NCBI GenBank assembly: GCA_029265405.1
Contig: JAJUJI010000004.1
Location: 1-64,000 of the forward strand
Source: Clostridiales bacterium
Lineage (GTDB): Bacteria; Bacillota; Clostridia; Oscillospirales; Oscillospiraceae
DNA length: 64,000 nucleotides
Direction of reading: 5' to 3'
Translations under genes and position numbers: made by a program
Shown: positions 53,827 through 60,671 of the stretch, piece after piece
Layout of the letters: each line of letters opens with the position of its first letter
Position numbering within the stretch: position 1 is the first letter of the stretch
Notes under the pieces: model-generated
What the model saw: the letters and a program-made list of their open reading frames with translations, nothing else
Told to the model about the DNA's origin: nothing
Database searches by the model: none

Positions 53827-54936
53827 ATGATAAGAAACTTGAAGGTACTTTACGCAGCCTCCAGCGCAGCGCATTTGGAGAGCTTTCACGGGCCCTACAT
53901 ACGCCGCCTGGCCGAAAACGGCTGCCAGGTATATTCGCTCTGCGGCGGAAGGCCGAGGCTTGAAGGCATTAGCGGGAATATCGAGCTTGGCTTCAAAAAA
54001 AGCCTTTTGTCTCCGGCTAATTTCATTACGGCCATCAGGATTGCGGGCGTCCTCAGGACGGAGAACTTCGACCTTATTTGGGCGCATACCTCGCTGGCGG
54101 CTTTTTTTGTCCGCCTTGCCGTTATCTTGGCCGGCAAGGGAAAGTCGAAGGTTGTGAATACCGTACACGGCTACCTGTTTGACGACGATACGCCTCCCCT
54201 AAAAAGGGCGGTGCTGCTCGCCGCCGAAAGGCTGACTGCCGGAGTGACAGATCTTGCCGTTACGATGAACCGCTATGACTACGAGCTGGCCGCAAGGAAA
54301 AGGCTGGCTAAAACCGTGGCAAGCGTAGACGGGGCGGGCGTGAATTTTGACAAATTTTCGGTAACGGACAAAAAAACGGCCCGGAAAGCCCTCGGCCTGC
54401 CCGAAAACGCTATTATAATGATTTACGCAGCCGAATTTTCAAAGCGAAAGAACCAAAGCTTCCTGATAGAGTGCATGAGCGCGCTTCCGGACAAGGTCCT
54501 GCTGCTCCTTGCCGGTCGGGGCGCTCTGGAAGGGGGATGCAGGGCGCTGGCGGAAAGGGCGGGGGTGTCCGGCAGGGTGGTATTTGCCGGGCATATCTCG
54601 GATTTGAGCCCTTATTATTCCGCCGCGGATATCTGCGTTTCCTCGAGCCGCTCGGAGGGCCTGCCCTTTAATGTGATGGAATCCATGTATTTTGCGCTGC
54701 CGGCGGTTGCCTCGCGGGTAAAGGGGCATATCGACCTAATAGACGAGGGCCGGAACGGCTATCTGTATGCATATGGAGATAAAAACGGCTTCATCGAACA
54801 TATCGAGAGGCTTGCCGGTGATGAGGAGCTGAGACGCAGGCTGGGAACAGGCGCAAAAAGCTCTGTTGAGAGGTACGCGCTTGACAGGGTGCTGCCCGCA
54901 GCTTTCGAGCTGCTTGAGAAGCATTTATCATTTTAG
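53827..54936 (+). CDS. Glycosyltransferase family 4
   Basis: This 369-residue retaining glycosyltransferase has the GT-B fold. The N-terminal acceptor domain starts KVLYAASSAAHLESFHGPYIRRL, and the C-terminal donor domain contains GRGALEGGCRALAERAGVSGRVVFAGH and the conserved E-X7-E region SSSRSEGLPFNVMESMYFALPAVAS. No membrane segment is present. It is divergent from the sugar-transferase operon and should act in the same surface polysaccharide pathway on the cytoplasmic side. GGAG precedes the ATG. Confidence 0.9.
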   Translation: MIRNLKVLYAASSAAHLESFHGPYIRRLAENGCQVYSLCGGRPRLEGISGNIELGFKKSLLSPANFITAIRIAGVLRTENFDLIWAHTSLAAFFVRLAVILAGKGKSKVVNTVHGYLFDDDTPPLKRAVLLAAERLTAGVTDLAVTMNRYDYELAARKRLAKTVASVDGAGVNFDKFSVTDKKTARKALGLPENAIIMIYAAEFSKRKNQSFLIECMSALPDKVLLLLAGRGALEGGCRALAERAGVSGRVVFAGHISDLSPYYSAADICVSSSRSEGLPFNVMESMYFALPAVASRVKGHIDLIDEGRNGYLYAYGDKNGFIEHIERLAGDEELRRRLGTGAKSSVERYALDRVLPAAFELLEKHLSF

Positions 54937-54993
54937 CAAAGCTTCCTTAGGGAGAGGCAAATAAATAATGAACCCTTGATTGCCATGCCGCGG

Positions 54994-56424
54994 TCAAGGG
55001 CTATTTATCTGTTCTTTTTTATTAAGGCATGGAGTATCGATTTCCAGCCTTCCGAGCCCGTCGAAGAGGATGCAGACGCGCTTAGCGTAGCCGGCCGCGT
55101 TATCGTCAAGCTGTTCGATAAGCAGGCTGGCCTTATGCGCAGAGATTATTTCATGCAGAGTCATAAGCCCTATACCGCTGCCGCCCTCGCCTGCGTGGGT
55201 GGTTATTCTTTTTTTGCCTATGCTCTCCAGGACCTCGGCCGGAAAGGGCTCGCCGCTGTCGTAAACGCTGACAAAGTAAATATCGTCGGCGGCCCCGATG
55301 CCGACCAGCACTTTTTTTGCCGCGCTGTTTTTCACAGCTATAAGCGCGTTTTCTATAAGGTCGGCGAGAAGGGTGTTCAAATCCGATTCGGAGACGACGC
55401 TTTCCAGCATATATCTTACGCTTCCGGTAAGGCTCAAGTCAAAAGAGACGCCGCCAGCGGCCGCCCTGCCGAGCATATAGGCAAATAGGGCGTCTATGGA
55501 GGCCACATTTGTCAAGGGCAGCGCTTTGTTTTCCGCCTGATATGCGTTTAAAACCTCAAAACGCTCGCGGGACATTTCCTCCAGCCGCCCGGCCAGCTCA
55601 AGCCCCTTTTCTCTAAGCGTCTCGTCGCCGGCGCCGCCGAGATAGGCTCTGACCGCCAGCTCCATAGCCGGTATGAGCTTGTTGTCCTTATGTATGATTT
55701 TGGAAAGCTCCGCGTTTTGCCGCTCAAGATATTCAATGCGCTTATCCTTTTCCTTCAGCAGCTCGTAGAGCCTCTGCAGCTCGTTTTCCTTCAGCCTGCT
55801 CAGATACAGCTTCTTTATGCCGTTGCGCCACCAGAGCAGAACCAGCGTCGCGCATATCAATATGGATGCGGCGGGAATTACATAAAAATACTCAGTGTTA
55901 TTTGTGAAAAGCATGATTGCCCCGCACAACAGTATTACGCTGATTATAACCCCGGCGTTGGTCCCGCCTTTGTTGATCAAAAAGGGCATTCCTTTTTTTA
56001 AACGCTTGATTTTATAAGGAAGCCGCATGACCGCAAGCTGCAGAGCAGAGGATATAAACGAAGGATAGATGAAATCCAGCTTGCGATCCGGTTTGATCAG
56101 CATTATTGCTGAGGAAACACATAACGCGGACACCGTATATGTTGCATAGCTGATTCCATACGACAATATAACCGCTGAAACAGTTATTTCAAGCGAAGTC
56201 CTTTTTAATAAAACAATATAGGCGACGGTTGGCGCTGCCATAAAAGGAACCACCAGGGCGGGGAAACGCTTCCAAATGATTGAAGCTGCAAACGATACCA
56301 GTAAGCAAAAGCAAATATCGGCAAGCGCGGCCAGGTGCGCCGGCTTGTTTAGACCCAGCAGCTTTGAAAAGGTATATAAAACGCATAACATGATTGAAAA
56401 TAGTCTGACGAAATTTGGAAGCAT
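54994..56424 (-). CDS. GHKL-type sensor histidine kinase, multipass
   Basis: This 476-residue kinase has about six to seven N-terminal membrane segments (to about residue 200), a coiled coil (about 205-240), a phosphoacceptor-like segment SKIIHKDNKLIPAMELAVR, and a GHKL ATPase domain with N box DLIENALIAVKNS and G box GEGGSGIGLMTLHEI. The layout is that of peptide-sensing AgrC-type kinases. ATG 56424 follows GGAG. The Spo0A-like regulator at 56794-57579 on the same strand is the likely partner, and the micro-ORF at 56550 lies between them on the other strand. Confidence 0.88.
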   Translation of the reverse strand: MLPNFVRLFSIMLCVLYTFSKLLGLNKPAHLAALADICFCLLVSFAASIIWKRFPALVVPFMAAPTVAYIVLLKRTSLEITVSAVILSYGISYATYTVSALCVSSAIMLIKPDRKLDFIYPSFISSALQLAVMRLPYKIKRLKKGMPFLINKGGTNAGVIISVILLCGAIMLFTNNTEYFYVIPAASILICATLVLLWWRNGIKKLYLSRLKENELQRLYELLKEKDKRIEYLERQNAELSKIIHKDNKLIPAMELAVRAYLGGAGDETLREKGLELAGRLEEMSRERFEVLNAYQAENKALPLTNVASIDALFAYMLGRAAAGGVSFDLSLTGSVRYMLESVVSESDLNTLLADLIENALIAVKNSAAKKVLVGIGAADDIYFVSVYDSGEPFPAEVLESIGKKRITTHAGEGGSGIGLMTLHEIISAHKASLLIEQLDDNAAGYAKRVCILFDGLGRLEIDTPCLNKKEQINSP

Positions 56425-56549
56425 TAGGCGTACTCCGTATAACAATTAATAACAAAAATACAACAAAAAATGCATAACGAATACAAACTGAAATATACGC
56501 ATATTTTACCTACACTGCATTTATAAAATCGACAGCGGAGGTGAAAAAT

Positions 56550-56603
56550 ATGTGGTGGAAAGAATGGTGGTATTGGTTTTGCCGGTTCTTTCAGTCGGCG
56601 TAA
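56550..56603 (+). CDS. 17-residue Trp-rich micro-ORF, candidate signal peptide
   Basis: ATG at 56550, stop TAA at 56601-56603, product MWWKEWWYWFCRFFQSA: five Trp, three Phe and one Tyr in 17 residues, one Cys, net charge about +1. The ribosome site is excellent (GCGGAGGTGAAAAAT, GGAGG 9 bases before ATG) and TATAAA stands at 56522-56527. It lies on the plus strand between a membrane kinase and a response regulator on the minus strand. WW-containing short peptides act as pheromones elsewhere (ComS/XIP). It has no export leader or processing site visible. It might instead be an antimicrobial or toxic peptide, or chance. Confidence 0.55.
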   Translation: MWWKEWWYWFCRFFQSA

Positions 56604-56793
56604 ACGATATTGTTTCTCCATGGCCAGGCGCTGCGCAAGGTTGAACGTATTTTAGCGCATTTCTTCCAAAAAACTCCGTACTGACTGCATCGGGGCTGCG
56701 TAAGACCCGGCTTCCCCAGGGAGGCTGAGCCAAATCCGCAGCCCTGAAAATTTGCGCAAATGCCCGCTGAAACGGAGTAATTTCGCGCTTGCG
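56604..56793 (-). ncRNA. Folded intergenic element between regulator and kinase genes
   Basis: On the minus strand an outer helix ACTCCGT (56778-56772) with ACGGAGT (56679-56673) encloses GGGCTGCG/CGCAGCCC (56744-56737 with 56700-56693) and an inner CTTCC/GGAGG hairpin. It is followed by a run of T (56673-56668). It could be an attenuator or terminator after the response regulator gene or a small structured RNA. No known family was recognised with confidence. Confidence 0.5.
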
Positions 56794-57579
56794 TTAAAGC
56801 TCGTTTTTCAGCTTGTTTACGTAATAATAAATAAACTCCGTCAGCGTGGGCACTCCCTTTTCGGAGCTGATTTTTGCGGTGTAATACCTGGCCAGATCGT
56901 CGATATCGGCGGTATGCCAGGCTTTGTTTATGGCGTTCTGCATCGCCCGCTCCACGCTTACGTCCGTCTTGCCGTACTTTCTGCCCAAGGCGGAGCAGAT
57001 GCCGGTTTCCTGCTTCTGAAGTATCATTATTATGGCGTCGAGAAGATAGGCGCGCCCAATGTGCTTTGGGCTGATGCCGACGCGGTCAAGCTCCGCCGAA
57101 AGCAGCCTGGCGAGACGTTTTTCCGCTTGCGTCGGCGCCTCGCTCGCGCGCAGGCTTTGCTGCCTTCCGCCGTTCCTGCTTTGTATGGCTTCCTTCATCA
57201 GCCTGAGCAAATCGATGACGGCTTTCGGGGAGAAATCGGCCTGATGCTTGGACATTATGAAGTCCGCGCCCAGCTTCCTGGCGTATTCGTAGGTTACGCC
57301 GCTCGTATTGTTGGTGGAAACCAAGATATACGGCCTATACGGGAGGGCTGCTCCGTTGAGCTCCTGCAGAAAGCGCAGGCCGTTTCCTGCCCCCCGGTGC
57401 AGCTCAAGATCCAAAATAACCGCGTCCGGCAGGGAACTCTTGACATAATCAAGAGCCGCCTCGGAGCTGTTTGTAATTTTTCCAAGATACACGTCGTCGA
57501 GCTCGTCGACGTAGCGCCTTATTTTGGCGCAAAGCTCCTCGTCGTCTTCCACCAGCAGAAGGCTCAGCATTTCGTTCAC
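56794..57579 (-). CDS. Spo0A-like response regulator
   Basis: This roughly 261-residue protein has a receiver domain (LLLVEDDEELCAKI, phosphoacceptor in AVILDLEL, Lys in IMSKHQAD) and a C-terminal domain that follows Spo0A's DNA-binding domain: GISPKHIGRAYLLDAI, the recognition helix region TDVSVERAMQNAINKAWHT and GVPTLTEFIYYYVNKL. It is not Spo0A itself, since the linker and receiver differ and the partner kinase is adjacent. I take GTG 57579 (GAGG 10 bases before); ATG 57570 is possible. Its own promoter at 57621-57649 carries repeated ATTGGTT motifs, suggesting autoregulation. Confidence 0.85.
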   Translation of the reverse strand: MNEMLSLLLVEDDEELCAKIRRYVDELDDVYLGKITNSSEAALDYVKSSLPDAVILDLELHRGAGNGLRFLQELNGAALPYRPYILVSTNNTSGVTYEYARKLGADFIMSKHQADFSPKAVIDLLRLMKEAIQSRNGGRQQSLRASEAPTQAEKRLARLLSAELDRVGISPKHIGRAYLLDAIIMILQKQETGICSALGRKYGKTDVSVERAMQNAINKAWHTADIDDLARYYTAKISSEKGVPTLTEFIYYYVNKLKNEL

Positions 57580-57620
57580 GGCATCCAAACCTCACAATGA
57601 TACATTATTTTTTTAATACT

Positions 57621-57689
57621 TATATATCATGTTTGCGGCGAAAAACCAATAAAAAGCAATGAAAACCAATGAAAAATCCCTAATTGGTT
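57621..57689 (-). promoter_or_regulatory. Promoter and repeated operator of the Spo0A-like regulator
   Basis: On the minus strand, TTGGTT (57649-57644) and TATATA (57626-57621) are 17 bases apart. The -35 box is part of ATTGGTT (57650-57644), repeated 20 bases upstream (57670-57664) within a longer direct repeat, and present once more inverted (57683-57689). Direct repeats two helix turns apart at the -35 are typical activator sites. Confidence 0.65.
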
Positions 57690-57693
57690 GCAA

Positions 57694-57832
57694 TTACATA
57701 AAACGCTCCTTTACTGTATAAAGATTGCGTTAGTCAAAAAAATAAAGCCTCCTTTGTCAGATCTAAAGCTCTTTCCAATTATCTGATACCGGAAAAGGAG
57801 AGCATCTATCCGCAATAGATGCTCTCCTTTTC
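57694..57832 (+). ncRNA. Possible small RNA with 18-bp terminator hairpin
   Basis: TTACAT (57694-57699) and TATAAA (57717-57722), 17 bases apart, form a promoter. About 70 bases later an 18-base perfect stem, GAAAAGGAGAGCATCTAT (57792-57809) with 57815-57832, ends in TTTTC. No ORF with a normal start lies between. The transcript of about 100 bases would run away from the regulator gene. Confidence 0.45.
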
Positions 57833-57909
57833 GTGCCGCAAAGCCCGTTTGCAAAGGCTCGGGCATGAGCCGCGCATAACAATTTAGCAAATGAAAAATT
57901 GAGATTATG

Positions 57910-57938
57910 TTGAGAAAATTTTAAATTGATGATAACAT
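57910..57938 (+). promoter_or_regulatory. Promoter of the small membrane protein gene
   Basis: TTGAGA (57910-57915) and TAACAT (57933-57938) with a 17-base spacer, 50 bases upstream of the gene at 57988. Confidence 0.6.
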
Positions 57939-57987
57939 AAAACAATAAATATTAATCATTACTAAATATGAGCGGAGGTCGACGCAA

Positions 57988-58359
57988 ATGAAAAAGCGGA
58001 TGGTCAATTACCGCAGAAAGGTCGAAGCCGCGCTCTCGGGCGGGGGTCCGGCGGATTGGGAAAAGCTGAGGGAAGAACACCTTGTCCGGATTTCCTTTTT
58101 TCAGCATGAGCGGGCGATGCATCTGGCCGTTACGGGCTTGTTCGGCCTGATAGAGGTGCTGGCGGCGGCGCTTTATCTTAACAGCCGTTCGCCGTCCGTC
58201 TGCGCCTTCGGCCTTGCCGTTCTCGTCCTGCTTGTGCCGTATGTCTTTTATTATTACGGCCTGGAAAACGAGCTGCTTAGGCTCTACGCGCTGTATGACC
58301 GCATAGCCGAAAAAAGCGGTGAAGGCATCATATCGCAGCCGGAGAGGCCTGGAGCCTGA
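57988..58359 (+). CDS. Small two-helix membrane protein of unknown function
   Basis: This 123-residue protein is not recognised. It has a charged N-terminal half (to about 40), two hydrophobic helices (about 45-63 and 70-90, ending VPYVFYYYGLENELLRLYALYD), and a short charged tail. GGAGGTCGACGCAA precedes the ATG. It lies next to the two-component locus and shares the AGCGGAGGT ribosome context with the micro-ORF at 56550. It might be part of the same signalling locus or an accessory membrane protein. Confidence 0.7.
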   Translation: MKKRMVNYRRKVEAALSGGGPADWEKLREEHLVRISFFQHERAMHLAVTGLFGLIEVLAAALYLNSRSPSVCAFGLAVLVLLVPYVFYYYGLENELLRLYALYDRIAEKSGEGIISQPERPGA

Positions 58360-58491
58360 ACGTATGGCTCCCGCCTCCCGCCGCCGCATATAAAGCCGAT
58401 ATATGCCAACGGCGCTTAGCGCCAGGGGCCCGACAGGTTTGCCGCATGCGGTTAAAGACGCGGTAAAACTGTTTGCATGCGCAATTTGCAG

Positions 58492-58519
58492 TTGTGTTTC
58501 ATTTGATATGATATATAAT
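58492..58519 (+). promoter_or_regulatory. Promoter of the PrpR-like regulator gene
   Basis: TTGTGT (58492-58497) and TATAAT (58514-58519) with a 16-base spacer, about 60 bases before the ATG at 58578. Confidence 0.55.
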
Positions 58520-58577
58520 TATTGAATAACGATATGCCAAAGCGCGGCGGGCGATTCTGTGCGAAAGGAAAAACCCT

Positions 58578-60497
58578 ATGGCCAAAGCTGTTCTTCTTGC
58601 GTCCGAAAGCGACGCAGTCAGCCTGATTATGGAGGTTAAAGACAGATACAGGCTTGATTTTTTGTACATAGAGGCCGTGGAAACGGGCGAGGCGGAGCAT
58701 GCCTTCAGAAAGGCGGCCGAAGCCGGAGCCGATATCATAATCGCATACGGCCTGCAAACCGAAAGAGCCGCAAAGGCCGCAAATCTGCCCGTCATAGACA
58801 TAAGCTTGACGGGGCAGGACGTCGCTATGCTGGCGGACAGGGCTATAGCCGGACTTGCCGGCGCCCCGTCAGCGCCGCAGGTCGCGCTGATAGTTTACGA
58901 CTGCATGCTAAGCGTCTCGATGCAAGCCGGCCCGGCGCTTGGCGCGGGGGTCAGGATCTACAGGCTTGACGGATATTCGGGAGCGATGCCAGCCGTCGAA
59001 CAGGCCTTAAGGGACGGCTGCGGCGTGATCATTGGCGGAAGGGCGGTCTGCGACTGTGCGGAGCAGCTCAGGCTGCCCTCGATGCGCGCCTTTGCCGGAA
59101 GGGAAGGAATAGAAAACGCCCTGCTCAAAGCCGAGCTGCTTTCCCGATCCATAGACCTTGAAAAAAGAAACGAAGCGGAAAACACGGCCTATTTGAACGG
59201 AATATTCCACGGCGTTATCGAGGTTAATAAAAACGGCGAGATACGTCGCATAAACGAGCGCGCCGCAAATCTGCTCGGCTACCGGGACCGCGGCGTGATC
59301 GGGCGCCCGTTGCTGGAAAGCTTTCCTCATCTCGGAAAAAGCGTTTTAGACGCGGTGCTTCACGAGGGACAGCAGGTCCTTTCCCTGATAATAAAGCTTA
59401 AAGACAGGGACGTGGTGACCAACATAGAGCCGATTGCGCTTGAAAAGGAAATTATCGGCGCGGTTGTTACGATCCAGGAGGGCAGAAAAATACATGAAAT
59501 AGCCGAGGAGCTGAGAAAGGAACTGTACGCCCACGGCTTTGTTGCCGCAATGCGCTTTGAAAAGCTCCCTGCCGGCGGGAATCCGGCTTACGCCGGCATG
59601 ATAGCGAAGGCTAAAAAAGCCTCGGAAAACAGCGCGCCGGTGCTGATTTTCGGCGAGGAGGGAACGGAGCTGCTTGCCGTAGCCCAATGCATCCATAACG
59701 CCGGCTCCCGCTCCTCCTGCGGGTTTGTCGAGGTCGATTGCAACGCGTGGGAGCCGGATTATCTTGACGAGATGCTTTTTGGAGTAAAGCGGAGGATTGC
59801 AGGCGAATACTACGACAGAAGCCTGATAGACAAGGCTGAGGACGGAACGCTGTTTCTCAACGGCGTCGAGGCTCTGAGCGCCGAATTGCAATATAAGATA
59901 TGCAAGCTGGTGCGCGGCACTTTGCATCTCAACGGCGAAAACCGCCAGATGCCCGCGAACGTAAGGGTGATAGCGGGCGCTGCGACGGACCTGAGGGCTT
60001 TGAAGGATGACGGCAGGATCGGGAGCGACTTTTTTTATACGTTTAGCGTTCAAACGCTTGAGATTCCCCCGCTCCGGCGGCGAAGCGAGGACATCGAAGG
60101 CCTGGCCGACTATTTCCTCGGCTATTATGGAGGTATGTACTCAAAGCCCGTAAGGCTGACCAAGGACGCCTTGGGCTTTATGAAAGCCTATGATTGGCCG
60201 GGCAATATCAGACAGCTTGATAATTTCTGCCACAGGCTGGTGCTGCAGACGACTAGGAGAAGCGTAGACGAGGCCTTCGTCAGAAGCCAGCTTGCGGAAA
60301 TGGAACCCTGCTCCAGGCCTGAAGCGCCATGCCCTCCCCAGCAGGCCAAGGATGCGGAAGCGCAGCGGCTGATTGAGGCGCTGAAAAGAAATGGCGGCAG
60401 CCGCAGCCTGACCGCGAAGGAGCTTGGAATCAGCACGACGACCCTCTGGAGAAGGATGATGAAGCATGGAATAACGCGGGAGAACTGCGGAGGATGA
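58578..60497 (+). CDS. PrpR-type regulator with degenerate NtrC-like AAA+ domain
   Basis: This 639-residue regulator has a PrpR-type N-terminal sensor domain (about 1-190), a PAS domain (about 205-310), an AAA+ domain (about 325-570) and a Fis-type helix-turn-helix at the C terminus (GGSRSLTAKELGISTTTLWRRMM). The AAA+ part lacks key NtrC features: Walker A reads GEEGTELL with no Lys, Walker B reads LFLNG instead of LFLDE, and the GAFTGA loop is missing at FGVKRRIAGEY. It probably cannot open sigma-54 promoters and may act as a conventional regulator. GGAAAA precedes the ATG. The solute-binding lipoprotein gene downstream is its likely target. Confidence 0.85.
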   Translation: MAKAVLLASESDAVSLIMEVKDRYRLDFLYIEAVETGEAEHAFRKAAEAGADIIIAYGLQTERAAKAANLPVIDISLTGQDVAMLADRAIAGLAGAPSAPQVALIVYDCMLSVSMQAGPALGAGVRIYRLDGYSGAMPAVEQALRDGCGVIIGGRAVCDCAEQLRLPSMRAFAGREGIENALLKAELLSRSIDLEKRNEAENTAYLNGIFHGVIEVNKNGEIRRINERAANLLGYRDRGVIGRPLLESFPHLGKSVLDAVLHEGQQVLSLIIKLKDRDVVTNIEPIALEKEIIGAVVTIQEGRKIHEIAEELRKELYAHGFVAAMRFEKLPAGGNPAYAGMIAKAKKASENSAPVLIFGEEGTELLAVAQCIHNAGSRSSCGFVEVDCNAWEPDYLDEMLFGVKRRIAGEYYDRSLIDKAEDGTLFLNGVEALSAELQYKICKLVRGTLHLNGENRQMPANVRVIAGAATDLRALKDDGRIGSDFFYTFSVQTLEIPPLRRRSEDIEGLADYFLGYYGGMYSKPVRLTKDALGFMKAYDWPGNIRQLDNFCHRLVLQTTRRSVDEAFVRSQLAEMEPCSRPEAPCPPQQAKDAEAQRLIEALKRNGGSRSLTAKELGISTTTLWRRMMKHGITRENCGG

Positions 60498-60536
60498 AAG
60501 CGTTTCATATATTGCAAAACTGAAAGATATTAATTG

Positions 60537-60588
60537 CGTTACGTGAACGATTAATATATATGACATAATTTAAGGCCAGATATTATAT
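60537..60588 (+). promoter_or_regulatory. Possible promoter and dyad of the lipoprotein gene
   Basis: ATGACA (60560-60565) and TTATAT (60583-60588), 17 bases apart. A small dyad, CGTT-ACGTG-AACG (60537-60549), lies upstream and could be a binding site of the adjacent regulator. Confidence 0.45.
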
Positions 60589-60671
60589 ATTGCGCCAGTA
60601 GACATATGTTTTTTCAGGCATTAAGCTGAATCGAACTGCCACAGGATAAAGCTTAGGAGGGAAATCGGCGA

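Noticed and set aside
56668-56778. Cobalamin riboswitch
   Set aside because: GGGGAAGCC and GCAGCCCCGATGCAGT-like strings are suggestive, but the conserved GCCACTG box and overall aptamer order are not present.
56794-57579. Calling the regulator Spo0A itself
   Set aside because: The C-terminal domain matches the Spo0A type, but the gene sits next to a dedicated GHKL kinase, the receiver is diverged, and genuine spo0A normally lies next to spoIVB.
57763-57945. 60-residue minus-strand ORF upstream of the Spo0A-like gene
   Set aside because: It runs through the 18-base hairpin and has no ribosome site or protein-like composition.
58578-60497. Functional sigma-54 activator
   Set aside because: Walker A Lys, Walker B acidic pair and the GAFTGA loop are absent.
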